This document shows positions 21,137 to 33,500 of a stretch of 64,000 nucleotides of DNA, one piece after another; positions within the stretch are counted from its first letter, which is position 1, and the number at the start of each line of letters is the position of its first letter. A program made the position numbers and the translations under genes. The notes below the pieces were generated by a model, which worked only from the letters and a program-made list of their open reading frames with translations, was not told the DNA's origin and did not search any database. Location of the stretch: positions 53,118,168-53,182,167 of the forward strand of contig CM031614.1 in NCBI GenBank assembly GCA_018398815.1. Direction: 5' to 3'. The stretch is from Conus ventricosus. Taxonomy: Eukaryota; Mollusca; Gastropoda; Neogastropoda; Conidae.

Positions 21137-24100
21137 TGCTCACACATGTAGTGTGAAGAGGAATGCTGTGGCCGATGATGCCAAACCATTACCAGGAACA
21201 GGACTTTGAAGGAAGTGAGTTTTGAAATCTGAGCAAAGGGAGGCACACAGTATGTGTGTATGGATTGTAGGGAAGGCAGTCTGTGTTTCTCTGTTATTCC
21301 TGCAAATAATTATTGAATGATGGTAATGTTCTTGTTAGTTGGTTTTGTAATTTAGGCACATTGCGGTGTAGTGAAGTCTGTGAATGGTTGCACGAAATGT
21401 ATTGAAGCTCTTTGTGTAGTCTTCATGTACTTCAGGGGTAATTGCAACGTAATCAGGGACCATCACTATGTTTGTATTAATAACAATGTTGAGAAGTTTA
21501 AAAAAGAAAAAGAAAAAAAGAGAAGGCTGACAGTGCGCTCAACGAAAAAGCACGTTTATGTCCTCGGTGTGTGTATAGGGATTATAAAGTGTGTGTTGGT
21601 GTTTTCAGGAGATCAGCCCGGACACACGCAGGTTTCGCTTTGCTCTCCCCTCCCCTGAACACATTCTGGGTCTGCCTGTGGGTAAGTGTGTCTGCACTCC
21701 AACAGTTCAGTGTGAAAGTGTCGTTGACAGCAGAATTCAGCTGACAATACCAGGCAGTCCAGAGTGAATGCCTCGAACAACGCTTGTTTCATACATGGAA
21801 TGTGAGACTGTTGACTTTGTCTTCATGTAGGACAGTCCAAATGCTGATAGACGGGTGTCTGTCCTTACAGTTAGCAAACACAGAGCTGCCAAGTGCCGTC
21901 TTTTGGCATAGCATGCTATGATCTTGTTGACAGTGCTTTGTTGCTACACTTTGTGATAAAATGCTATGTAGAAAGAAAGAAAAATTTAAGCGCTTCATGG
22001 AGTAAGCAGTACCTTAAACAAAACTGAGATGGCGTAGATCTTTACTGTAGACTTGTTTTGTCAAAAAATGGCCAGGTTCAGCATTAAGAGGATGAAAAAG
22101 CAGGAGAAAATTTGCTAAAGATGATTGAGATTTTACCACTGCATTGATAGATTTTGTTGTACGCTGTTTGATGGTTTTTAGGTCATGTTGAAACCACATG
22201 ACAGCTAATGAGATTTATTTCTTCTTATGAGAATTCTTTCTTTGTCTGCCATCATGTTAAGTACGAAGTGAAATGCGACTTTAAAGACTCATATGATACT
22301 GCGTTCGAGTGCTTGCTTAAATTTGGAATGCTACACTTAAAATATCAGAATGCTACATTTGAATGGTTTTGCGGCCTTGGCAGCTCTGAATGCAGTTGAG
22401 GATGGACTTCACAGAGGCAGAAAGCAGCACAAGTGGTCATGGGTGAACATCACGATGAATTACAGTGGACATAGTCTTTCCACATTGTTGTACACGACTG
22501 AAGAGAGAGAGGTGCAGCGATTATGAAAAAGACAATACATGATAGAACTGAACTTGTTCTATGGGTGATAAGAAATTTAGGAGGGGACCAGTCAAAACAT
22601 GCTGGAATTGAGCCTGCTTTGTAGGTGTAAAGAAAGACGGTTCACATTGTCTTTCTTTTGCCTGGCGACTGTATCGATAAAAGTATATCAGTGTTGAAAG
22701 GGAAGCAGTTTTGATGTGCATGTGTGTAGGAGATTTCTGGCTTGAAATCTGTCACAGTACTGTTGTTATAGAGAATTTTGTTTGTTTGTTTATTTTTTAA
22801 ATTTTTACCTGTCCATTTTTGTCAGTGATTCTCACTTCTCTAGTTGGATTTTGCTAAGTGAATTGATTGTTCTGCTTACACTTTTAGATGTTTGTCAGAA
22901 AACAGTAATTCACTCTCAAACTGCATTAACTCATTGCAGACGTAACTTTCTGCCACAACCGTGACACGCTGAGATGCACTATTTTCGGTATTTTTACAAA
23001 AAAATATACAGACAGAACCAAACCGAATACAACAATAAATATTATGTTTTTGAAAACTTCAAATCATGTTCTTTTAAAAAAAAATACTACAGTCCTGTGT
23101 TCAGTACACACTTCACTCGCCACTGGTTTGAAAAGTGTAGGCAAACAGCTATGAGCAAAAACTTTTTCTCCACGCAAGTATGGATGAAAAATCAATATGA
23201 TCATAACTGTAGTCAACACAATGTGTAGCAAACACACAAAAACAATGTATCTTCCACACACACAGCTGTGTGCATGGTCTAAACCTCAAACAGAGAGCTG
23301 CTGTCACATATTTGAAGAAAAAACGCGAAAATTTCATCATCATTTGGTATGTGCAACTCACCATCGTCACTCATATCCTCTCTGTCCGATTCGGCAAGTT
23401 CGGAAAACAGTTCGGAAAAGTTCCACAAGTTCGGAAAACAGTTCCAGTTCTTCCTTTGATCGTTCTTCCATTATTCTTTCAATTACTTCTTGAAATACGA
23501 TGTTTCTGTTCGCTACGACTCGCTGACGCGTCGGTGCCGACAACATGATGAACACGGGCAGCCAGAGTTATCTCCAGCTATCCTATAATATGAGCGAAAA
23601 AGTAGAATCAAACGCGAGATAATATACCAAGGGAGAGTACCACCTAATAGAGGAGATCCTCAGCTTTCTGTAGATACCACGATTGTTTCCCTTAGACCGC
23701 ACAGCTGCATGCGAAAATTCGAGTAGATCGTCGATCACCTGGCAGGCGACGTGTCTGTGCGAAGCACTCAACCTGTCGTCGGCCAGGTGATAGACGAGGC
23801 GGCAATGAGTTAATCATTATTGCGATCACTTTTTTTTTCTTTTCCATTACATCTTGATATTGGGATTCATGGGTATAGCTACAGATTTTTCCTTTTTTTC
23901 TGGGGAGGGCAGACATGGATAGAAGGGGAGAGGGGGCTGGAGGGTTGGAGGTGCAGTTTGTATCATTTTGGAGACAGATGTTATGTGTGTGTGTGTGGGC
24001 TTGTGCGCATGTGTGTGAATGAGTGTAGTAGATGTTTGCGTCTGAGTCATTGATAAATATGTGTGTTATTGTGATCTGTATTCATTGTGATGCCCGTGTA

Positions 24101-27100
24101 CTGACCATGGTAATCATGGATGTTTGCTTATGAATCAGGAGAGCAGTGAATGCACTGAAAATTGTGTGCATTGCACAGGTCAGCACATCTACCTGACTGC
24201 CCGCATCGACGGCGGTCTGGTCATCCGTCCCTACACGCCTGTCTCCAGTGACGATGATAAAGGATATGTTGACCTTGTCATCAAGGTTAGCGGTGGTTTT
24301 GTGTGCGTGCATGCGCGTGTGTGTGTGTGTGTGTGTGTGTGAAAATAGTGTATGTGTATTTTTCACCTCCAAGGGCATTCTTAGATTGCAAATTGCAATT
24401 TTAAGAGATCTTTTTCACAGTTGTTATTTGGGCATGCATTTTGTTGTGCATTTTGAAATTAAATTTTTATGTAAAATGTTAGTGTCAAAAGTCATACAGC
24501 TTTGTGGCTTCTGGTCATATATTTGGGCAGTTTTGCAGATAACAGCATTATTGGTAATTATTTTGAAGCAGTTCAGGTAACTACTTTGCATTCTTTTTTT
24601 TTTATGTAACTGTCAGTTCTATTCTAAGGTTATTGTCAGAACATTATTAAGATATGTATGGAAGAAAAAGGAAGTTTGCCTGATTTTGTCTGTGTGTTGG
24701 TTTTTTGTTTTTCCCCATGTACTGAAAAAAGGCAATGTTTGTGTTTCATGATGTGTTTGCTGATAATTCTTCATTTTTGCCTTGGTTCTGTCTGTAAATC
24801 TCTAAGCCTCTTTCAGTGAAAAAGAAATTCTTTGCAGAGAAAAAAACTTTGTGTTCCAGTGAAGCAGATTCTAACTATCCTCATAGCTGCCAACTGCTAC
24901 GAGATCGCCGTAGTTTGCTACGCCAAGAGAATGCTTGCTACGACGCTACTACGATCATTAAATTGCTACGGCGAAACAAAAAAATTCGAAGATACTTTCG
25001 TTTTGTTTGGACAGCGCTAAGTAACGTCTCTATCGGTCTGTCGGAACTGCATTTCCGCTTTCGGTTTTACTGTAGCACGTAGATTTTTTTTTACAATTTG
25101 CCCTCTTCCTCAGCTTCATCTCTGTATAATAACATTTATAGATATACTAAGAGTACTGTAGCTTTAATGTGGTCCGTAAAACTGGTTATAGGCCTGATTT
25201 CTTTTTAGAACGCGCGCAAAATTAAGTTGCTACTGTCAAATTGGAAATGCTACTGTGAAAATTGTGAAATGCTACTGTAAGCCGCATGAGCAGGTTGGCA
25301 GCTCTGTATCCTGTGTATGAGATGTGATAGCAGATTGTCTGATGGGAGATATGAAATGCATGAGGATGACTGTGGCAGGTGTACTTCAAGAATGTGCACC
25401 CCAAGTTCCCCGATGGGGGCAAGATGTCCCAGTACCTGGAGAACATGGGGATAGGGGACCACATGGACTTCCGTGGACCCAACGGCCTCCTCGTCTATGA
25501 TGGCAAAGGTAGGGGACGTGAGGGGAACAGCAGCAGATCTCTTTCCCTGAAGAGTATCAGTGGGATTGATTTTTGTACATAATGTAAAGTCCCTTAACAG
25601 GTGAACAAGTTAGGCACACGTAAAACAGAATCCTGCCGCCTATATTCATGAGGGACACTAGTGATTGCACCGATGCTCGTTAACTGTTTTTTTTTTTTTG
25701 CCTTATGTAAGGCTTGGAAGTTTCAGTTGTGACAGTAGAAAAGGGTAATGATGTGAATGCATGAAAACCAAAGATGGCAGTGAATTAGAGTTATGGATGA
25801 AAGATGTTTAGAAACCTGTGCATAGACTTTGTTGGCGCAAGATGCTTTAGTCCTGAAGTGTTTGTGGAGGTGGGTGATACCATTTTCAGTGCTTGTTGAG
25901 GGAGATGAGAGCGAGTTTGCTTGCTTGTGTCTATGTGCTTAACTCTTGACTTCCTATAAGAAACAGTGTGTTCTCAGTCCTCTAGCCCATAAGGATTGGC
26001 TAGAAATGAGCTAAAAATGAGTATGGTCATTAAAATAATTATATCTTTCTTGTTTGTTGATTGACTGCTTTGAAATTTGGAAGTTTTATGGAAGTGATGT
26101 TATTTTTTATACTGAAGCGGTCAAATGTACCAAAAAAAAAATTTTGAATGTCAGTATGGTAATTAATTACAGAATAATTAAAAAATGTCAGGTGTGTTCA
26201 ATAAAGGTTGGAAAAATCAATGTGTGGTGTGTTTGTTAGTAAAACAATGCAAACAGACAGTCACACACATGACCATAGAAACAATACAAGTCAAAGAAAA
26301 ATGTTAACTGACCTTTATGTAGTCTTGTAATGACGTAATATACAGGTAAGAATGCAAGCACAGAAAAAAAAAAGAAAAATTGCACAGTTCCTTGTAGGCT
26401 ACAGTATTTTGCACAGTTCTGTTCACAAAGTCACAGTAGGCCTATAACCACAGAAATAAAGTCACATGTGGTCAATGTTCATGTTCTGGACACAAGGAGT
26501 AGGATGATGAGCTTCATATTGCGTAATGACAGCGTACACAGGTAAGCACAGGTGGCGAATCTTCATCTGAAATTTCCGTCAGCTAAACTAACTCCAGTTC
26601 CCACACACACATCACTCTGCTGATCATCTCCAAGCCCTAGCGCATGCTGGTTGCACAAATCTTCGATAAATTCATCGAAAACATCGTTGTCGAGATGTTG
26701 GAAAGACGCCATCTTGACCAGAAAATCTTGGAAAAAAACCTTCGTGAAAAAACTTCTTCAAAATCGCAATGTAAACAGCTAGGCTGAAAACCGCGGGCGG
26801 AAGGCGAACGCTTTCCGGATGTCGTTAAACCTTCCTCTCTGCATTAGAGAGTTCTCACTTCCTTAACAACGGCTCCAAATAAGGCATGTCGGTTGTTGCG
26901 GTGTGGTGCGGTTTGGGACTGTGCGGCAGTTGCGGAACGGTGCGGTATGGGACGTCAAGAGTTAATGTGTGCATGCTTACATGGTAGTGAAATATATTGA
27001 AGAGAAGCTGCGGACAGGATGGAAAAGTATGGATTGTCCTGTGGAGATGTGATAGAGTTTATGCATGACAGGTTACTTCACTTCAGTTTTTTTTGGGCAC

Positions 27101-27365
27101 AGTGAAAATAAAAGTAAAATGCTTGTGCGCATACCCAGGCACATACACTCCCAGTTTCCACCTATTCCTTCCTTCCCTTCTTGTCCCTACCCACCACGTC
27201 CCATTCCCAATCTCTCGTCATCAACAAGTGTCTGCATTGTAGATGCATATGGTCTCACATAACACACATGCTCATGTGGATGCATATATGTATATAACTG
27301 TGAGAACATGCATGAATGTAAAGCAGTGTACTACCGCACAGGCATTCATGCACACGCACACATGT

Positions 27366-27401
<36 letters not shown>

Positions 27402-30400
27402 TCACACTCACACACAGAGTGCACTAAATCCACATATTCTGGGGTAGACAGGAAATTGTAAAGGCTGTGTGCCATAAGTATTGACCTAAAACAAAAGATG
27501 CTCACAGTACTTCATCAACGGACCTTGCTGTTCCAGGCGCATTCAAGATCCGTCCTGACAAGAAGGAGGAGCCGGAGACGAAGATGGCGAAGAAGGTGGG
27601 GATGATCGCGGGGGGCACCGGCATCACACCCATGCTGCAGCTGGTCCGACAGATGTTCAAGGACCCTGAGGACAAGACTGACGTCTGGCTGCTCTTTGCC
27701 AACCAGGTAACACACCGCCCTCCCCTCCCTGGTCTCAGCTTACAGCCAGGTCTCCCACACTTCTTCCTTCCCGTTGCTTATGTAACCAGGTGACCTGCTC
27801 TCACTTCTTACCTATTTTTGATATGACCAAGTCATGTTCACTCCCTTGTCTTCTATTGTTTGCACAACCAGGTGACATATACTCCTGCTTCCTTTTTGTA
27901 TCGTGGTGCATTCCATGTCATGTGCCACTCACAATGAAACATGTTCTTTTAGAGTGTTGGGACTTGCACGATGTGAGACACAAACATTTTACAGCGGAGT
28001 CCATGAAGATCCTGTTCAGGGATGTCCCGCCTGATGTGATCCTCGAGTTTTTGAGAGAGATTAACATTTTTCATCTTATTTAAGATTTTACGGAAGAAAG
28101 ATTTTTAACGAAGTTTCTGGTGCGTTTCTAGACGATGTCATTTACTGAGATGTGTGAAAGTGTTTGTTTTTTTTTTTCCTTTTTTTTTTTTTTTTTTTCC
28201 AAATGACTGGTGAGTTGATTTTAACGTGGTGACAGCCCTGATGTGGCCCTTTGCGGTCGGCTGGGCTATAAGCAACATTATCCTATCCTATCCTATCCTT
28301 TTTGTATGTGCAGCTGAGTCATGCACGTTCCCTTTCCTGTTAAGTGTACAATCAGATAATATACATTCCCTCCTTATTGTTGGTATGACTAGGTGTCTCT
28401 TCCCCCTCCCACCCTTCTTCCCAACTGTTGACACACTCTCTCCCTTCTTTTTGTTTGTACTTTCGGGTTTACTATTCTCCTTCCTCCCTATTCTCTTTGT
28501 GTAGCTTTGTCTTCCACACTGCCTCCTTCCCTGTTTTATGTGCAGCCAGGTCACTTCACACCTTCATTTCCTGTTGTATGTGTAGCCAGGTCACCTTCAT
28601 TCATTCCTTCCCTGTTGTTTATACAGCCAGGTCACTTCACACCTTCATTCCCTGTTATATGTGCAGCCAGGTCACCTACATTCCCTCCTTCCCTATTTAT
28701 ACAACCAGGTCACTTCACACCTTCATTCCCTGTTGTATGTGTAGCCAGGTCACCTACATTCCCTCCTTCCCTATTTATACAACCAGGTCACTTCACACCT
28801 TCATTCCCTGTTGTATGTGTAGCCAGGTCACCTTCATTCCCTCCTTACCTGTTGTTTATACAGCCAGGTCACTGCACTCCCTTGCTCCCAAATCCCTCCG
28901 GGGGTTGCGACCTTGTCGTGGTCGGAGGGCTTGCGCGCTTTGCTGGCGGGGGCATCAATACTTGGAGATAGGCTGGTTTTTTCCAACTGCTTCTAGGTCC
29001 GAGAAGCCAAGATGCTGTCTGGCCTAAGCGTAACGTGGTAAGGAGTTGATGCCCCTGGTAGGGCTTCCCATGTCAGATAGGCTAAGGGTGAGGATCCTGA
29101 CTAAGAGTAACCCGCCTTTCTCCTTTTCTTGTTTTCTGCCTTCCTTATTTGGCCCTTTTCTATCTTCGTCTCCCCTTCAAGTCTTCTTTTCCACACTCCT
29201 TTTCTCTCTGTGGTCTCCTTAAGATCCGCCGCGTTTGCCGTGCGGTGCGACCTGTGTCGGAGGGGGATAAGATCCTGGTGATTGAGAGGGCCAGCGCTCT
29301 CAACGCATCACTTTGGCTCGGACCTCTCCTAGACAGGGAGTACACTTTGGCCCGGGTGTACTAATCGGCTCCCCTTTTTGGGGTTGGGTCAAGACAGACA
29401 GTTCCCCTGCTGGCCAAGTAAACCCCTGCAGTGCTCAGCTCTCTGTTCCCGGGAGTTGAGCATGATCAGGGGGGATAGGGTTGGTGGTTTCTGTTTGTCG
29501 TATGTCTCTCCCGAAGCCTGGAAGGGGTCAAGACATTGGTTTCTTGGCCCTGGCCTCTTAGTTGGACTCCAACGTGGGTAAGGGAGGGATGAAACACAAT
29601 AAACTAAATATGGCTCTTTCAAAAAAATATCCCCCCAAAAAGAAGAGGAAGGCAGCATCCCTATTTCAGGGGATTTCAATTCTGACAGTGATTCAGATAC
29701 AGAGGTACGACAGAAGACAGGATTCTGGGCTTCCTGGCTGGTAATGGAAGGGACGGAGCAGGAAAGACCCCTTTCAGCTCTGAGCCCTTTTGCTATCCAA
29801 AAGGGCTTTCAAGGTCTAGCAGGTGACCCTCGGTCCATAAAAAGGTTGAGAAATGGCTCGTTTCTTATTCAATGTAAATCACAAAAACAATCTGAACAGC
29901 TGCTGAGGGCAACAAAACTAGTGGACAGGGAGATCAGGGTAACTCCCCACAAACAGTTAAATTCATCGAAAGGCGTGATTCGCTGCCGGGATTTATCAGG
30001 TGTCTCAGAGGCAGAGATCAAAACGGAGCTGGCATCCCAGGGTGTGACGGAGGTGCGCAGGGTGACTGTAAAGAAGGGTGCAGAAAGAGTGGCCACCAAC
30101 ACCCTCTTTCTGACATTCTGCAACCCTGTGCTGCCTCCGGCAGGGTTTATTTTTGTGAAAAATTCCTATGGGTCAATTGACCCACTCTATTAAAAATCAA
30201 TGGGTCAATCTGAAGATTAATGGGTCATCGGTGGCAGAGACAAAAACAATAAAGGTTTGGTTTTATTGGAGTACGTGCGAACTGAGAAGATGGCGGGGCG
30301 GATGTGACTCTGTGAGACTGTGTGGAGAATGAGGGCATGAGATGAGGGCACTGTAGATCTCCCTGTTGCTCCAGATTTGCAAGAGTTCCTCACAGACCGA

Positions 30401-30502
30401 TATTATTTACATTCAGTCTATAATACACAATGAAAATAAAATATATGTTTTTTAATTATGTGTCCTTCATTTGTGTATCCAGCAAAGTGTGTACGAGCGT
30501 GT

Positions 30503-30558
<56 letters not shown>

Positions 30559-33500
30559 GAGTATGGGTAACACTGCAGGTGTTCAATGTGGGGCACATTT
30601 AACAGTCTAAGAAATGACAGCAATGACTGGTACTTATGAAGCGGCAGACTTTCTTGACACAGCCAGAATACAGCTTTCATAGCAACTTGAACCGCCTCCT
30701 CTTCTTTGGATAACGCTTTTTCTGCAGCCACTGACATCCTCTTTTGCTCATTTGGTGCTGCCATTGCTCGCTGGTGATCGCTGCCAGACACATGTCTAGT
30801 CAGTGTGCTCGTTCGGAAGTTATTTGTCCCTTGAGCCATTGTGTTTGTAAATTTCAGCTTCCTACACTGTTTGCAGTGCATAAGACCGTTCTCATAACTC
30901 AGCCATGGGTAGGAATGGAGCCAACCAACTTGAAAATGTCGTGTTGCCTGTTCATGTTGTTTCGATGTCGATGGCTGTGCATCACGATCTGAAGTAGGCC
31001 TAGCAGACAACTCGGAAACTGAAATTTCTGTTTCACTCGGAGGCCTACTACTACTCACTGTTTTTTGTGTGAATGCAAATAACGTCCTCTGTCCCTTTTC
31101 TGGTCTAGGTTTTTTCTTAGGAGGAACGTACTCTGTCCCTTTTCTGGTCCAGGTGTTTTCTTAGGAGGCATCTTTGACGAACATATGATATCAACTTTTT
31201 CTGAAACTGAAAGCAGCAAACTCTTCCAAGAAAAGGAAAGTGTTCGCTTTCCAAGAACCAAAGAAAACAGCAATTTTCATTGGTTGGAACATAAACCTCT
31301 AACAATCATCCGAACGAACTCATCTATTCTTAAAGCATTCGGTTAAGATAAGTTAGGGTCTTTGTTACTTGATCGTTTGTTGAAAGACTACTGCTTTTGA
31401 AACACGATGTAACAATCTATTTATTTATATTTATGTTTGGCTGGCGCGCGTGCATATAAAAATGATGCGCCCGATGTCCCGCTAGGAGCAAAAGTAATGG
31501 GTCAATTTTAGACTCAATGCGTCATTTGGCGCAGGGCGCGCTACAAAAATAAACCCTGCTCCGGTCATCAAAGTCGGCTACCTGAATGTCCGGGTTCAGT
31601 TATATGTTCCGTCCCCGTTGAGGTGCTTCAGGTGCCAGAAGTTTGGCCATGTCAGGGACCGCTGTTCAGGGCAAGAGGTATGCGGTGTTTGCTGCAAGGC
31701 AACCCATGATGGGCCGTGTCAAGATCCGGCACATTGTGCTAACTGCGGTGGCGACCATCCCTCCTTCACGAAACTGTCCTCTTTGGATTCAAGAATCCGC
31801 AATCCAAAGAATAAAAACTGAAAAGAAAATTTCCTTTTTTGAGGCCCGCAAACAGGTTGTGGGCAGTCAGACGCCGACAGCCTCTTCCTATGCTTCGGCC
31901 GTAAAGAAAGTTCCCACAGTTCCTACTCGGTCAGTCTGCTGCCAGACTGATGAATTCATGTTTTCGAAGACATTACAAGGTAGAATTGTCAATCCTGGTG
32001 GTAGCAGGTCCACCACCTCCCAACCCAAAGTGAATGCCCCTGGTGGAGGCAAAAAATCCGCCACCCCTCAGACTGCCCAGCAGTCTACAACATCTGCTGC
32101 TGGGCAGATTAAAAAACCAGCACCCCTGCCTCGAACTCCTCTGTCCAGTGCCCGTGCGGGCAAGGGAGTTCAATCCAGTGTGGAGATGGTGGAGATGAGG
32201 AAGAAACCTCCACCGTCTCCCAAATCCAGACCCTCTTCACCTGTTGGCAAGTCTGCCAGCAGGTCTGAAGACCACGTCCAGTGAAACTAACCAACAAATT
32301 TACACCCTTAGACGCAGATGTTGATGAGGAGATGACCTGATCTCTCTCCTTTTCGCCCTCTGCACCATGGATAGTACAATATGCCATTGGAACATCCGTG
32401 GACTAAATTCCAACTTCGAGGAGCTGCAGCTTCTGTGTCAATCTATAAAACCTTCCATCGTGGCTCTTCAGGAAACTCAAATTCAAAGCCAGAAGACCTT
32501 TACTCTTTCTGGCTTTAATATTCTTTCAAAACCTGCACAACCATCCACGTTGGGACTGTCGGGCGGTGTTGCCCTTCTCCTACACAAAACTTTGTTGTAT
32601 AGTCCTGTCGCGCCGTCTACCTCCCTTCAGGCTGTAGCTGCGAGAGTCACTCTCCACAAGACTGTGACAATCTGTTCCCTTTATCTCCCACCTTCTGTCC
32701 CGGTTTGTCGTCAGGACCTTGTCAGTCTGATAGGAGAACTTCCTCGACCTTTTTTGCTGTTGGGTGACTTAAACGGTCACAATCCTCTTTGGGGTAGTGT
32801 CAGTACGTCATCCAGAGGTCTGCTAATTGAGGATGTCCTTTCGGATTTAGATTTGTGTTGTCTGAACGACAGATCTGCAACTTACCTCCACTCTTCCACA
32901 GGTTCACTTTCGTGTTTAGATTTGTTGGTTTGTGACCCCTCGCTGGTCCTGGACTATGAGTGGTCTGTCCATGACGATCTGCACGGAAGTGACCATTTCC
33001 CTGTCCTTCTACAACCTGTAATAACTGAACACGTCTCTGTCTCTCAACATCTAAATTATAAGAAAGCAAACTGGGATCTATTTGCAGCCACTATTTCTCA
33101 GGAATTCCAGGACACTGATTTTCTTCAGAGTCTGGACCAGCAGAATCACTGACTAACACTGTGATCAAGTGTGCTAAAGCTTGTATTCCAGTGTCTTCCG
33201 ATAAACTTCAAATGCCAAAAACACCCTGGTTTGATTCAGACTGCCAACAAATTTCCAAAGTTCGAAAACGGGCTCAGCGTCAGGTGTACCAACGACCTTC
33301 GGGTCCCAACGCTCGAGCCCATCAGAAACTCCGTGCCAAATCGAGACACACTTTTAAAATCAGTAAACGTCGGTCCTGGAGAAGTTTCTGCTCCAGGCTG
33401 ACATCGAAAACTTCCAAGAAAAAAGTGTGGAACATCATTAAGAAAATCAAAGGGAAGAACACCTGTCCCACTGTGAACCATCTCAAGTTTTCTGACTCTT

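Larger units (their letters stand above)
29591..32284 (+). pseudogene. LINE ORF1 (gag-like, zinc knuckles), interrupted
   Basis: ORF1 binds the element RNA. It starts at about 29591 with a basic stretch (KKKRKAA) and shifts frame near 29655. It runs cleanly from 29744 to 30140 with an RRM-like fold region ([20 protein letters not shown]). It is cut by a 1418-bp transposon and continues at 31565. A Cys/His-rich region follows: [14 protein letters not shown], then CGVCC...C and [11 protein letters not shown]. After another shift near 31775 comes [15 protein letters not shown] and a low-complexity serine/proline/lysine tail ending at 32284. Removing the insertion and one copy of its target duplication rejoins the reading frame exactly. 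Confidence 0.85.

Noticed and set aside
27790..28083. A separate plus-strand gene of 97 codons
   Set aside because: Its coding-like half is the end of LINE ORF2 in the truncated copy, and the first half is minisatellite.
28428..29027. A 199-codon plus-strand frame before the LINE
   Set aside because: It is the translation of the splice-donor minisatellite running into the LINE 5' UTR; the repeated phrase follows the DNA repeat.
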